NCBI GenBank assembly: GCA_910583885.1
Contig: CAJUAC010000045.1
Coordinates: 1 to 23,719 of the forward strand
Direction: 5' to 3'
DNA length: 23,719 bases
Source of the DNA: an uncultured Oscillospiraceae bacterium
GTDB taxonomy: Bacteria; Bacillota; Clostridia; Oscillospirales; Oscillospiraceae
Every line of letters starts with the position of its first letter. Within the stretch, counting starts at the first letter, position 1. The notes beneath the pieces were generated by a model. The model saw only the letters and a list, made by a program, of their open reading frames with translations. It was not told where the DNA came from and did not search any database. This document shows positions 16,917 through 23,604 of the stretch, one piece after another. A program made the position numbers and the translations under genes.

Positions 16917-16962
16917 TCAGTCAAAAGACCTCGCCAACGGCGAGGTCTTTTGACTGACAGGG
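16912..16962 (+). terminator. Bidirectional intrinsic terminator of addAB: 51-bp perfect palindrome, 24-bp arms
   Basis: The core is AAAAGACCTCGCC, loop AAC, GGCGAGGTCTTTT, a classic two-way terminator with A- and T-tracts on either side of a GC stem. Unusually, complementarity continues without mismatch to 24 bp per arm (16912-16935 and 16939-16962) through TCAGTC/GACTGA and CCCTG/CAGGG. Confidence 0.75.
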
Positions 16963-16971
16963 GGAAGTGGA

Positions 16972-17097
16972 GCGGTAATCGGAGTGGGAAATCTCGCCGT
17001 CTTTCCAGTCCTGATAGATGGCATGCTTGTATTGGACGATTTTGGCAAGCTCCCGTTCCTTTTGCTCTATCGCGTCCAACAGTTTTTTGTCTGGCTC
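16972..17097 (-). pseudogene. Large serine recombinase C-terminal fragment
   Basis: About 42 residues survive, with the segment KIVQYKHAIYQDWKDGEISH followed by SDYR. This is typical of the coiled-coil region after the zinc-ribbon domain in TndX/TnpX-type large serine recombinases of clostridial transposons. The frame then runs into the palindrome (residues encoded by repeat sequence) and stops at 16921. Both the catalytic half and the true C-terminus are missing. The assignment rests on one motif block. Confidence 0.6.
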
Positions 17098-17130
17098 TTT
17101 ACCAGTACCAAAGGAGCCTGCAATAGGAAA

Positions 17131-17158
17131 TCCTCCCATACAAACAAGTATGGGAGGA
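17131..17158 (-). terminator. Perfect 11-bp hairpin downstream of the XRE gene
   Basis: TCCTCCCATAC and GTATGGGAGGA flank a six-base loop with no mismatch, 22 bases beyond the XRE stop codon. Only a short T-run follows on the minus strand, so it is a weak or factor-assisted terminator. On the plus strand the right arm contains GGGAGGA just before an ATG of a 10-codon ORF, which I do not regard as a gene. Confidence 0.45.
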
Positions 17159-17179
17159 ACTATGAAAATACACAAAGCC

Positions 17180-17488
17180 TTATTTCTCACCTGACAAATA
17201 AGATTGTTTCAATCGGTTCACAACATCTAAGATTGTCTGTTGTTGCGATTTACTCAACCCATCTAAATAGAAACAAGTGCGATTGTCAAGACTCATCATA
17301 TAATCCAAGGATGTGTTGTATAAAATTGCCAGTCTTGTGAATTGTTCAAGGCTTGGAGTGATCGTGTTGCTTTCATACCCGCTTATTGTGGAACAGCCTA
17401 CATTTAGACGTTTGGTAACTTCTGTTTGTGATAGCCTTTTAGCTTCTCGAAGTTCTTTCAACCTTAATCCAAAGTCGTAAACCTCCAC
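17180..17488 (-). CDS. XRE-family helix-turn-helix regulator
   Basis: This is a 102-residue DNA-binding protein. The N-terminal 65 residues form a Cro/CI-type five-helix domain: FGLRLKELREAKRLSQTEVT, then KRLNVGCSTISGYESNTITP and LEQFTRLAILYNTSLDYMM. The tail has no recognisable domain. A GTG start at 17488-17486 lies 7 bases after AGGAGG, and an A+T-rich TATAAAAT at 17520-17513 may be its -10 box. The gene is markedly richer in A+T than addAB and stands among mobile-element debris, so it is probably a surviving element regulator. It appears intact; its target is unknown. Confidence 0.85.
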   Translation of the reverse strand: MEVYDFGLRLKELREAKRLSQTEVTKRLNVGCSTISGYESNTITPSLEQFTRLAILYNTSLDYMMSLDNRTCFYLDGLSKSQQQTILDVVNRLKQSYLSGEK

Positions 17489-17503
17489 TCAAGCACCTCC
17501 TCT

Positions 17504-18019
17504 ATGGGATCAATTTTATACGACGATAGGTTGTTTTTACTGGACATAAACGAATATTCGTATCTTTATAATAGACAACATGAGCTTAGCAAGCGTTTGA
17601 ACTTATTACAGAGCATACCCCATTTATTGGTATCAATTCCAGCCAGTTTTACCCAAACATACATATCAGGGGGGATCCAGTTGTCACATACTGAAGGTAT
17701 AGAGATTTCTGAGGAAGAACTGCACGGTTGCAGTATAACCACAGTCCAGGTTCAGTCAGAGGATACCGCTGAGCCGGGTACTGCGGGGACCAATAACATA
17801 AACACGGAAGTGCTTATGAACGGTGTTGCAAAGGCGGTTGGAGTGGATTGTCTGCTGCTTGTAGATTCTTTGACCGCCAAGGAACCGGAGCGGATGTTTC
17901 AAACAATACAGCTTTCGACCAGTGGAGAGGTTAGCCCACTCCTGTCTGGTCGAAAAGCCGATTGGTTCACGTTGGGTATTCCCGTGATCTCTCTCGGTGT
18001 ACCTATGGCAACCCCCGTG
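17504..18019 (+). pseudogene. Decayed GPR-like spore protease gene, internally deleted
   Basis: The frame contains two separated blocks that resemble the spore germination protease GPR: GIEISEEELHGCSITTVQV, like the N-terminal part, and KAVGVDCLLLVDSLTAKEPE with RMFQTIQLSTSG and LGIPVISLGVP, like the conserved core. The roughly 120 residues expected between them are missing, and the stretch after STSG, which should contain a PGSGVGN-like loop, is scrambled. The first 60 residues are unrelated. The frame runs straight through the palindrome into a SLOG-like fragment. No function is expected. Confidence 0.6.
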
Positions 18020-18051
18020 TCTACTTTATGTGAAGCTTCACATAAAGTAGA
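18020..18051. repeat. Perfect 32-bp palindrome at the junction of two gene remnants
   Basis: The half-site TCTACTTTATGTGAAG is followed directly by its reverse complement with no spacer, centred on the HindIII-like AAGCTT at 18035/18036. It separates the gpr remnant on the left from the SLOG remnant on the right. There is no A- or T-tract outside it, so it is not a terminator. It may be a mobile palindromic repeat or the scar of a recombination event. Confidence 0.85.
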
Positions 18052-18331
18052 TTGCTGGGCGGCAGAGATCGTCCTGGCCATGCGCGAAAAAAATTCCACG
18101 CTGAAACTCCACTGTGTCCTCCTCCATGAAGGGCAGGCGGACAAGTGGAGCAGTTCAGCGCAAGAGCGGCATCACTCTATCTAGAATCGGGCTGATTCAG
18201 TGACCTATGTGAGCCGGGAATATTACGATGGGTGTATGATTGACCGGAATCACCAAATTGTGGAGGCCGCTGGCCTGCTGTTGGCCGTTTTCAATGGAGT
18301 ACGGCGGAGCGGCACCGGCGCAACGGTCAGG
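18052..18331 (+). pseudogene. SLOG/DUF1273 (YpsA-like) protein remnant
   Basis: The translated segment CWAAEIVLAMREKNSTLKLH, then the block around EGQADKWSSSAQER, and after an in-frame TAG (18182-18184) YVSREYYDGCMIDRNHQIVE with GLLLAVFNGVRRSGTGATVR, match the SLOG-domain DUF1273 proteins common on clostridial mobile elements. The N-terminal half of the Rossmann-like fold is missing, one nonsense codon interrupts the frame and the C-terminus drifts out of similarity after about 18331. The family binds nucleotide-type ligands in other contexts; here the gene is dead. Confidence 0.65.
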
Positions 18332-18423
18332 CAGGACATAGCTTGGAAGCGACCCACCCAGACGCATACTAATCGGAAATGGCCAAGGCATTCGAGACGC
18401 ATTGCGGCGGCATAAGATTATAA

Positions 18424-18700
18424 GGAAAAAAGACGATCAGCTATCAGGAGCAGGATCGGCAAAAAGTAGCGGCATATCAGGAAGAGATTCAAGATATACC
18501 GCTGGAAAAGATCGCTATTCCATTCCAAAAGTCGGCTGCTTTTTGCTGCCCAAAATGCTGGGTGTAGACTTCTCTTTCTTCCACCCTACTCCCCGGAACT
18601 CAATTCTATTGAACATTTCTGGGCTTGGATAAAGCTTCTTTTAAGAAAAATCCTTCCCCCTGTCTCTTCCTTTGATGATGCCCTTTCTACCGCTTTTTAA
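18424..18700 (+). pseudogene. IS630-family transposase remnant
   Basis: Two blocks in different frames are recognisable. The first is TISYQEQDRQKVAAYQEEIQ followed by DIPLEKIAI. The second, from about 18512, includes SRLLFAAQNAGCRLLFLPPY and then SPELNSIEHFWAWIK, ending at a TAA at 18698. PYSPELN(P)IEHFW is the hallmark around the last catalytic acidic residue of IS630/Tc1-mariner-like DDE transposases. The part with the first two catalytic residues is deleted and the frame is shifted, so it cannot be active. Confidence 0.75.
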
Positions 18701-18710
18701 CTGTGGTAAC

Positions 18711-18776
18711 TATAAGCCCAAGTGAATGAATATGATCCAGCAGGACGCTGACCAGTTCTCGCTGTGCGCTCTCCAA
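18711..18776 (-). pseudogene. 5' fragment of a small unknown gene cut by the IS630 remnant
   Basis: On the minus strand a TTG at 18776-18774, preceded by GAGGTG, opens a coding-looking stretch beginning LESAQRELVSVLLDHIHSLG. The frame loses this character at about 18711, where the IS630 remnant ends next to a TATA sequence. IS630-type elements insert at TA, so the transposon may have interrupted this gene. I do not know its function, and the assignment is tentative. Confidence 0.3.
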
Positions 18777-18813
18777 TTTGCATCACCTCAGTTCACAAAT
18801 ATGTGGTAAAAAT

Positions 18814-18850
18814 AAAAAATTGTCAGGCAGAGCAATTCCGCCTGACAGTT
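18814..18850 (-). terminator. Intrinsic terminator of the thioredoxin/4Fe-4S operon
   Basis: TGTCAGGC (18821-18828) and GCCTGACA (18840-18847) pair perfectly, with three more A-T or G-T pairs outside. On the minus strand the stem is followed by TTTTTT and then ATTTTT. It lies 18 bases beyond the stop codon of the 4Fe-4S membrane protein gene. Confidence 0.85.
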
Positions 18851-18868
18851 GATTTGTAAATCATCTGA

Positions 18869-19717
18869 CTAACTTTTTGTAGTTTTCGTCCTGCTGCCGC
18901 AAAAATGCAGGCACTTCTGAGGACAGGCATCCACACATTTTCCGCACCGGATGCACTCCGGGGAGCGGGAGATTTCTTTCAGAGAGAGATCCACTGGACA
19001 GGCTTTTTCACAGGCCATACAGGAGACACATCGTTCCTTTTCCCATTGGATTTGTACAAGGCTAAATCGGTTAAACCAGCCATAAATGGCCCCAAGCGGA
19101 CACAGGTATTGGCAAAAAGGCCGATAGACTTTCACGGACAGAAATAGAATGGCAATCAAAATCCCGAGCTTCCACAGGAACAGTCCGCCGGTTTGACCTC
19201 GCAGGGCCTCATTTGCGCCGAGCAGAGGGATTGCGCCAAACAAGGTGCCGGAGGGGCACAGATATTTGCAGAACGCCGGAATCTTGGCCAATCCACCGAA
19301 CAAAAACATAGAGCAGACGCACACCAACAGGATCAGTACCACATACTTTCCATATTTCAAGATGCGGTGACAGGGCAGCCGCTTTTTCTTCTGGAAGACA
19401 GGAATTTTATGCAGCAGATCCTGCACCAGCCCAAAGGGGCACAGCCAGCCACAGACAAAACGTCCCAGCAGACTTCCGAACAAGAAGAAAAAGCCCAGTG
19501 CGGCAAAAGGAATCTGAAAGCCCCGTTGGTTCAGCAGCGCCTGCAAAGCCCCGATGGGACATGCAGCCACGGCCCCAGGGCAGGAATAACAGTTCAATCC
19601 CGGAATACAGGCATATTTCAAACTGCCACGATAGATTTTTCCATTCAGGAAACCGTACATGTATCCGTTTGTCACGATGGTAAACAGCAACTGCACCGCC
19701 AGTCGTAGTCTTTTCAT
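18869..19717 (-). CDS. NapH/MauN-like 4Fe-4S membrane protein
   Basis: This 282-residue membrane protein has about five hydrophobic segments, three CxxxCP motifs at membrane edges (CGWLCPFGLVQDLL, CKYLCPSGTLFG, CQYLCPLGAIYG), and a C-terminal ferredoxin domain with two 4Fe-4S sites, CVSCMACEKACP and CIRCGKCVDACP. Such proteins pass electrons across or along the membrane. A further Cys-rich patch lies near residue 43 (CYSCPGAVAACP). The natural reading is an electron source or sink for the co-encoded thioredoxin-like lipoprotein; this is inference from context. The ATG at 19717 follows the CXXC gene stop by three bases, with only a weak GGGTGA upstream, so translation is probably coupled. A strong terminator follows. 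Confidence 0.9.
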   Translation of the reverse strand: MKRLRLAVQLLFTIVTNGYMYGFLNGKIYRGSLKYACIPGLNCYSCPGAVAACPIGALQALLNQRGFQIPFAALGFFFLFGSLLGRFVCGWLCPFGLVQDLLHKIPVFQKKKRLPCHRILKYGKYVVLILLVCVCSMFLFGGLAKIPAFCKYLCPSGTLFGAIPLLGANEALRGQTGGLFLWKLGILIAILFLSVKVYRPFCQYLCPLGAIYGWFNRFSLVQIQWEKERCVSCMACEKACPVDLSLKEISRSPECIRCGKCVDACPQKCLHFCGSRTKTTKS

Positions 19718-19720
19718 AGG

Positions 19721-19873
19721 TCACCCGATCCCGATACACTCCAGGCAGATCATCACTGCCTTCCTCCAGATCACAACAAACTGTCCCTGCAAGGCTCCGA
19801 TTGCGAGGAAAATCGCTCCGGCCAGGATTCCCAATATCCCAATATGTGGTTTACAATTTTTCCAGAAGCTCAT
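19721..19873 (-). CDS. CD1871A-type CXXC-motif membrane mini-protein
   Basis: This 50-residue protein has one hydrophobic span (IGILGILAGAIFLAIGAL) and ends ICLECIGIG, the family's C-terminal CxxC. It matches what I know of the short CD1871A family. The motif next to the membrane suggests thiol chemistry or metal binding. The start is the ATG at 19873-19871, preceded by GGAGGA inside the end of the thioredoxin gene, which it overlaps by 23 bases. Being between TlpA-like and NapH-like genes, it may relay electrons between them; that is inference. Confidence 0.88.
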   Translation of the reverse strand: MSFWKNCKPHIGILGILAGAIFLAIGALQGQFVVIWRKAVMICLECIGIG

Positions 19874-20432
19874 TGATGAGTTCCTCCCACGCTGATTTTT
19901 CCGCAGAACCCACAACACCGCCCAGATATGTCCCCTCCCCATCAAAAAAGAAGGTGGTGGGAACGCCGCTCACACTGGACAGGATGGCTTGTCCGATGGA
20001 GTCGTTGGCCAGCAGGTGGAGGTAATCCGCTCCGGTCTCCTGGACCAGACTGTCCACAAGTGTCTGATCCTCCCCCTCCCATACATCGCTGACAATACCG
20101 ATGATCTGGAACTCCTCTTGGGCATATTCAGACGCCAGCTCGCCCAGCCCCGGCATCTCGCTTAGGCAGGGGTTGCAGTAGGTCGCCCACACGTTGACCA
20201 TGGTGAGCTTAGACTGGGAGAAAATCTCCTGGGAAACCGCGTTCCCATCCAGATCCGTTCCCGCAAACGTGATGAAAATGGGATCGGTTTCCTCCTGGTC
20301 AGGGGAGACATCTTCGGCTTCCGTTTCGGGAGGGGGCTCGGTTGCTACTTCGTTGCTGTCCCCGGAGCAGCCACCAAGCAGAACCAGAGACACTATCAGA
20401 AGCATAAAAAGCATTTTTCGCAGTTTGTCCAT
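19851..20432 (-). CDS. TlpA/ResA-like thioredoxin-fold lipoprotein
   Basis: This 193-residue protein opens with MDKLRKMLFMLLIVSLVLLG and a lipobox ending in GGC, so it should be anchored outside the membrane. An acidic, proline-rich linker (about residues 25-50) precedes the thioredoxin fold: LTMVNVWATYCNPCLSEMPG carries the redox CNPC active site with a preceding Tyr-Cys context, and GVPTTFFFDGEG holds the cis-proline loop. It should reduce or exchange disulfides in exported proteins. The ATG at 20432 has GGAGG 8 bases upstream; longer in-frame starts would add a non-signal tail. It heads the operon with the CXXC mini-protein and the 4Fe-4S protein. Confidence 0.93.
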   Translation of the reverse strand: MDKLRKMLFMLLIVSLVLLGGCSGDSNEVATEPPPETEAEDVSPDQEETDPIFITFAGTDLDGNAVSQEIFSQSKLTMVNVWATYCNPCLSEMPGLGELASEYAQEEFQIIGIVSDVWEGEDQTLVDSLVQETGADYLHLLANDSIGQAILSSVSGVPTTFFFDGEGTYLGGVVGSAEKSAWEELINELLEKL

Positions 20433-20449
20433 GTCAATTCCTCCATATG

Positions 20450-21000
20450 TCATAACTTTTTCTGCCGTATGAGGATACAAGCCTCGGCGCGATCCGTGAT
20501 GATGCCATGGTCTCGCCGGTGATAATATTCCAAAACCGGCCGCAAGAACTTTTGAATATCGTTGGTTGTCAGCTTTGGTATTGTCAACTGTCTCCCGTAC
20601 AAACTGCGGGCCGTGTTCATCTGCCGGGTAAATGTAGTCTTTAAAGAGACTCGGAGATCAAAGTGGGTGGCTCAATGTCAAAAATCGGGCAATAGTCATA
20701 TTGACCGCCTTGCTCGATGGCCACGATATTGCTCAGGTGTCTGTCATCGTTGCAGAACAGGGCATCTACCTCAAAAAGCAGGGCCAGGTATTGCGGAGAC
20801 AACTCCAGACCTGTAATCTCTGCGATCATTTCCGCCAGACAGGCAATCCGTTTTTGTCACTGGAAAGGTGAGTCAACTTCCCTCTTACTTGGTTCTGCGC
20901 TAACTGCCGCTCCGCAAAATCAGGACCGTTTAAATGCTGAGAAAGGGTGATTGTTGTTTCATCGAAAGCCAGTTCCGGTGCCCCTCGTCTATTCCCAGCG
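20450..21000 (-). pseudogene. HipA-like kinase-fold protein remnant, frameshifted
   Basis: Three pieces in successive frames on the minus strand read as one decayed protein. The upstream piece includes APELAFDETTITLSQHL and FAERQLAQNQVRGKLTHLSS. The middle (to about 20650) includes LALLFEVDALFCNDDRHLSN and QYDYCPIFD, which resemble the DRHxxN catalytic loop and PIFDxG metal-binding motif of HipA/CtkA-type kinases. The last piece, ARSLYGRQLTIPKLTTNDIQ then EYYHRRDHGIITDRAEACIL, ends at a TGA at 20450. Frameshifts near 20855 and 20640 separate them. The N-terminus is not found. HipA relatives act as toxins or protein kinases; this copy is inactive. Confidence 0.5.
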
Positions 21001-21163
21001 TATCTATCTCAGGTGGTGGGCACAGTGACCTTGCAGGTCTTTGCGCCGCTGGCTGCTGTTCCTCTGGTGGAACGGATAGTTACCTTTGCAATACACCGTT
21101 ACAATTTCTTATGTCCACCATATTGTATATCATTCGGTAGGAATAATCAAGAATTAAAAATTA

Positions 21164-21180
21164 AGGGGAGTGTCTAAAAA
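21164..21180. repeat. Candidate outer end of the IS5-family element
   Basis: GGGGAGTGTCTAAAAAC lies just beyond the transposase 3' end and has the look of an IS5-group terminal repeat, next to a TTAA that could be part of the target. The matching end on the other side was not found, in keeping with the truncated transposase. Low confidence. Confidence 0.35.
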
Positions 21181-21234
21181 CAGAGTTAAGGGAAATCAAA
21201 AGGAAAAAGGGGACAATTGAATTTGAAAGAAAAA

Positions 21235-21936
21235 TCAGAGTATAGGACCGTATTGGAGGAAAAACTTCCATTTTTCCTCTCCCATCCGGCCTAAAGGGTG
21301 CAGAAAGCTCAGACGGGGCGTAGTGAACCGTCCGTCCTGGAAAGAAGATACAGATTTGCACTGGCAAAGCGCACGTGTGTGTAATCGGTTGCGTTTTTTT
21401 CGCAGCCCACGGCAAACCGTCTTTCGGAGACCGAAGATATTCTTCACAATTCGGTAGGGGTGTTCCAACTTGCAGCTTACAGCGGATATATAGTTCTCGA
21501 TGTGCCACTCCCAGTCAATGGCCTTGTCGGAAATTATGGGCAGCCGGCCTGGACAGAGGTTGATTCGATATTCGATAGCGGAAAGATGCGGATCCTGTTG
21601 AATCACTTCTCTCTTTTTAAGTCTCAGATATGCACTGTCCCCATAGACGACCTCATTGGCTTCCCGCAGAAGTTTTGCCGTCACGGAGATGTTATGGATA
21701 TTGGCAGCTGTAGCTTCCACCCTATGGACAAATCCGCGGCCCGCGCCCACGCCGGTGTGGCACGGATTTCCCTTTTTGGTCTGGTGCATTTCGGGATCCC
21801 GCTTCTTTTCTGCATTCTTGATGGAGCTGGGCACACTGATCAGCGTGGCATCTACAATGCTGCCGCCACGCATCATCCGTCCTGCACGTTCCAGACAGCG
21901 CTTAATGGCGTCAAAAAACAGCTTCCCGGATACAAC
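21235..21936 (-). pseudogene. IS5-family transposase, N-terminus lost and probably inactive
   Basis: The minus-strand frame has the IS5-type DDE core: LFFDAIKRCLERAGR, MMRGGSIVDATLISVPSSIK, KKRDPEMHQTKKGNPCHTGV, NEVVYGDSAYL and KLEHPYRIVKNIFGLRKTV. DATL and YGDSAY contain the first two catalytic aspartates and the E of LEHPYR the last. The roughly 100 N-terminal residues are absent, since a stop codon lies just upstream of 21936. The normally conserved NQWYFGMKAHIGVDA-like region is altered to NPCHTGVGAGRG, and the C-terminus runs on in an unusual frame. I consider it a dead copy. Confidence 0.8.
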
Positions 21937-22049
21937 CAGTCAAGAAAAGATTGACGACACTTAGGAAAAACAGTGAGGGAGGGTGAGCCACTTTGGTTTA
22001 CTTACCGGTTTTTACCCGTACAGTTATAGCATAGAAAGGAGATGCATCG

Positions 22050-23414
22050 TTGAAAAAATATTTAAATTTAGAGGGTTTGGAGTATCTCTGCGGGAAGATA
22101 AAGGAGGGCTTGGAGAGAAAACAGGAGCAGCTGACAGGCCGGCCCGGCCAGTTGGCAGGATTTAGCGAGGGAGGCCTCCAGGCATTGACCATCACCGCGG
22201 GCAGCAACATCAAGTTGAGCCAGGCGGAGGGCAAACTGGAGATCGGGGTAAACCTGGACAACGGGACCATCAATGGGGGCATAGCACTACTGGATACTCT
22301 GACTAGCCCGGGGATCTATAACTGGCTGGATACAAAGGGCGACATGGGATATGAGGGCGGGCTCTGGAACGTTGCCATTACAAAAAGCAAATACATAGGG
22401 GAGAAAGACTCCATTACGCAGACTCTTGTCGGGACCTATGGGACGGGGACGAAGGGGCGAGTACTTGCCCGCTCTTTCTACTACGCTAACAATCCCCAGT
22501 GGACACCCTGGCGGGAGCTGGTGAGCCTGGAGCAAATCTCTAACCCTAATATGTTGGACAACTGGTACTTCCAGAGCCCGATTAACCAGCGGAGAGAGAA
22601 GACTTATAATATTACAGGTATCAATCAGTATTTCATCGACCGATGGATCGGCACATACATCAACACCGTACTGGAAGAGGACGGCCTGCTGATTACTTCC
22701 GGCAGATCCCCTACATTCAGCATGTATCAGCGCGTCGAGAACCCGCAGGCACTTGCTGGAAAGACGGTAACATTTAGCCTCTTATGCAGCGAGGCGGCTT
22801 CTGTAACAATGGCGATCCGGGGTGATATCGGTTCTGGAAGCACAAACGTTAGTGGAAAAAATCTGGCGGTTGATACACCGGGACTCCACACCATTACCTG
22901 TAAACTCCCAGAAAATGTCGTCATCCTCGCCCCAGGTTTTCTCGTCCGCGCTGGCGGCCGGATCAAAGTAATAGCTGCCAAGCTGGAACTTGGCAGTCAG
23001 CAGACACTGGCCCACAAGGAGGGCGACATCTGGGTACTCAACGACCCGCCTCCCAATCCGGCTCTGGAACTTTTGAAGTGTCAGAAATATTTTGAAAGGG
23101 TCTATTTCCCACAAGCATACCCGGCCACAAGAATGTCAGATACCACAATAAAAGTTGCTGTACCATTCTGTACAAAAAAGCGGATCGCTTCACCGGCCGT
23201 AGTGCCTTATCAGTATTATCTCATTTGGGGCGAAAATAATATGGGGGTGTTTGGAGAGATGATATTCCAAAAGCCAACAGAAACCCATGTATCAGAAGAT
23301 TTTGCCATAATGAGTTTTTCTCAGGAACAAGTAAATAGCCCGCAGGGAGGCGGCATATATCTTTCCACACCATCCGCAGTCACGCCGTATATCGACATCG
23401 ACGCTAATCTGTAA
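22050..23414 (+). CDS. Phage-type tail fibre/receptor-binding protein with pyocin-knob-like repeat
   Basis: This 454-residue protein has no signal peptide. It begins with a helical segment (about residues 1-30) of the kind that trimerises fibres, followed by LTSPGIYNWLDTKGDMGYEG and QWTPWRELVSLEQISNPNML, which resemble the pyocin knob and the linker used in phage tail fibres. From about residue 165 NPNMLDNWYFQSPINQRREK and QYFIDRWIGTYI introduce a jelly-roll-like carbohydrate-binding domain seen in phage structural proteins (typically xxLxN...F...Q ... DRW). A TTG start at 22050 is supported by AAAGGAG 8 bases upstream. No other tail or capsid gene is present, so it is isolated in this window. 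Host surface binding is inferred. Confidence 0.75.
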   Translation: MKKYLNLEGLEYLCGKIKEGLERKQEQLTGRPGQLAGFSEGGLQALTITAGSNIKLSQAEGKLEIGVNLDNGTINGGIALLDTLTSPGIYNWLDTKGDMGYEGGLWNVAITKSKYIGEKDSITQTLVGTYGTGTKGRVLARSFYYANNPQWTPWRELVSLEQISNPNMLDNWYFQSPINQRREKTYNITGINQYFIDRWIGTYINTVLEEDGLLITSGRSPTFSMYQRVENPQALAGKTVTFSLLCSEAASVTMAIRGDIGSGSTNVSGKNLAVDTPGLHTITCKLPENVVILAPGFLVRAGGRIKVIAAKLELGSQQTLAHKEGDIWVLNDPPPNPALELLKCQKYFERVYFPQAYPATRMSDTTIKVAVPFCTKKRIASPAVVPYQYYLIWGENNMGVFGEMIFQKPTETHVSEDFAIMSFSQEQVNSPQGGGIYLSTPSAVTPYIDIDANL

Positions 23415-23457
23415 CATGGACAAGTTTTGAATTAGAGGAATGAAAATGGATACCCCC

Positions 23458-23476
23458 TTCATCTGCGAAAGATGAA
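23458..23476. other. Small hairpin between the fibre gene and the recombinase
   Basis: TTCATCT and AGATGAA pair over 7 bp around GCGAA in the 190-base gap between the two genes. No U-tract follows on either strand. It could be a weak transcription stop or part of a recombinase site; nothing else was recognised in this gap. Confidence 0.3.
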
Positions 23477-23604
23477 CGAGAGCAATCCCAGCGGGATCTC
23501 TAATACGAAGAGAATCAAGGTTGAGATGCAGCAAAAAGTTGATTTTACAAGAGGCCTTCGTTCAAGTAAAATGGACTTATATAACCTGATCGGAGGTAGT
23601 TGCT

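Noticed and set aside
17160..17192. A ten-codon ORF with its ribosome binding site inside the hairpin after the XRE gene
   Set aside because: Too short to support, and the AGGAGG-like sequence is explained by the hairpin's symmetry.
18402..18632. A 76-codon plus-strand ORF
   Set aside because: It crosses the IS630 remnant in the wrong frame; the transposase motifs are in the other two frames.
20934..21177. Two short plus-strand ORFs between the HipA-like remnant and the IS5 remnant
   Set aside because: No ribosome binding site, no recognised content, and partly antisense to the kinase remnant. Nothing else is seen in 21001-21163.
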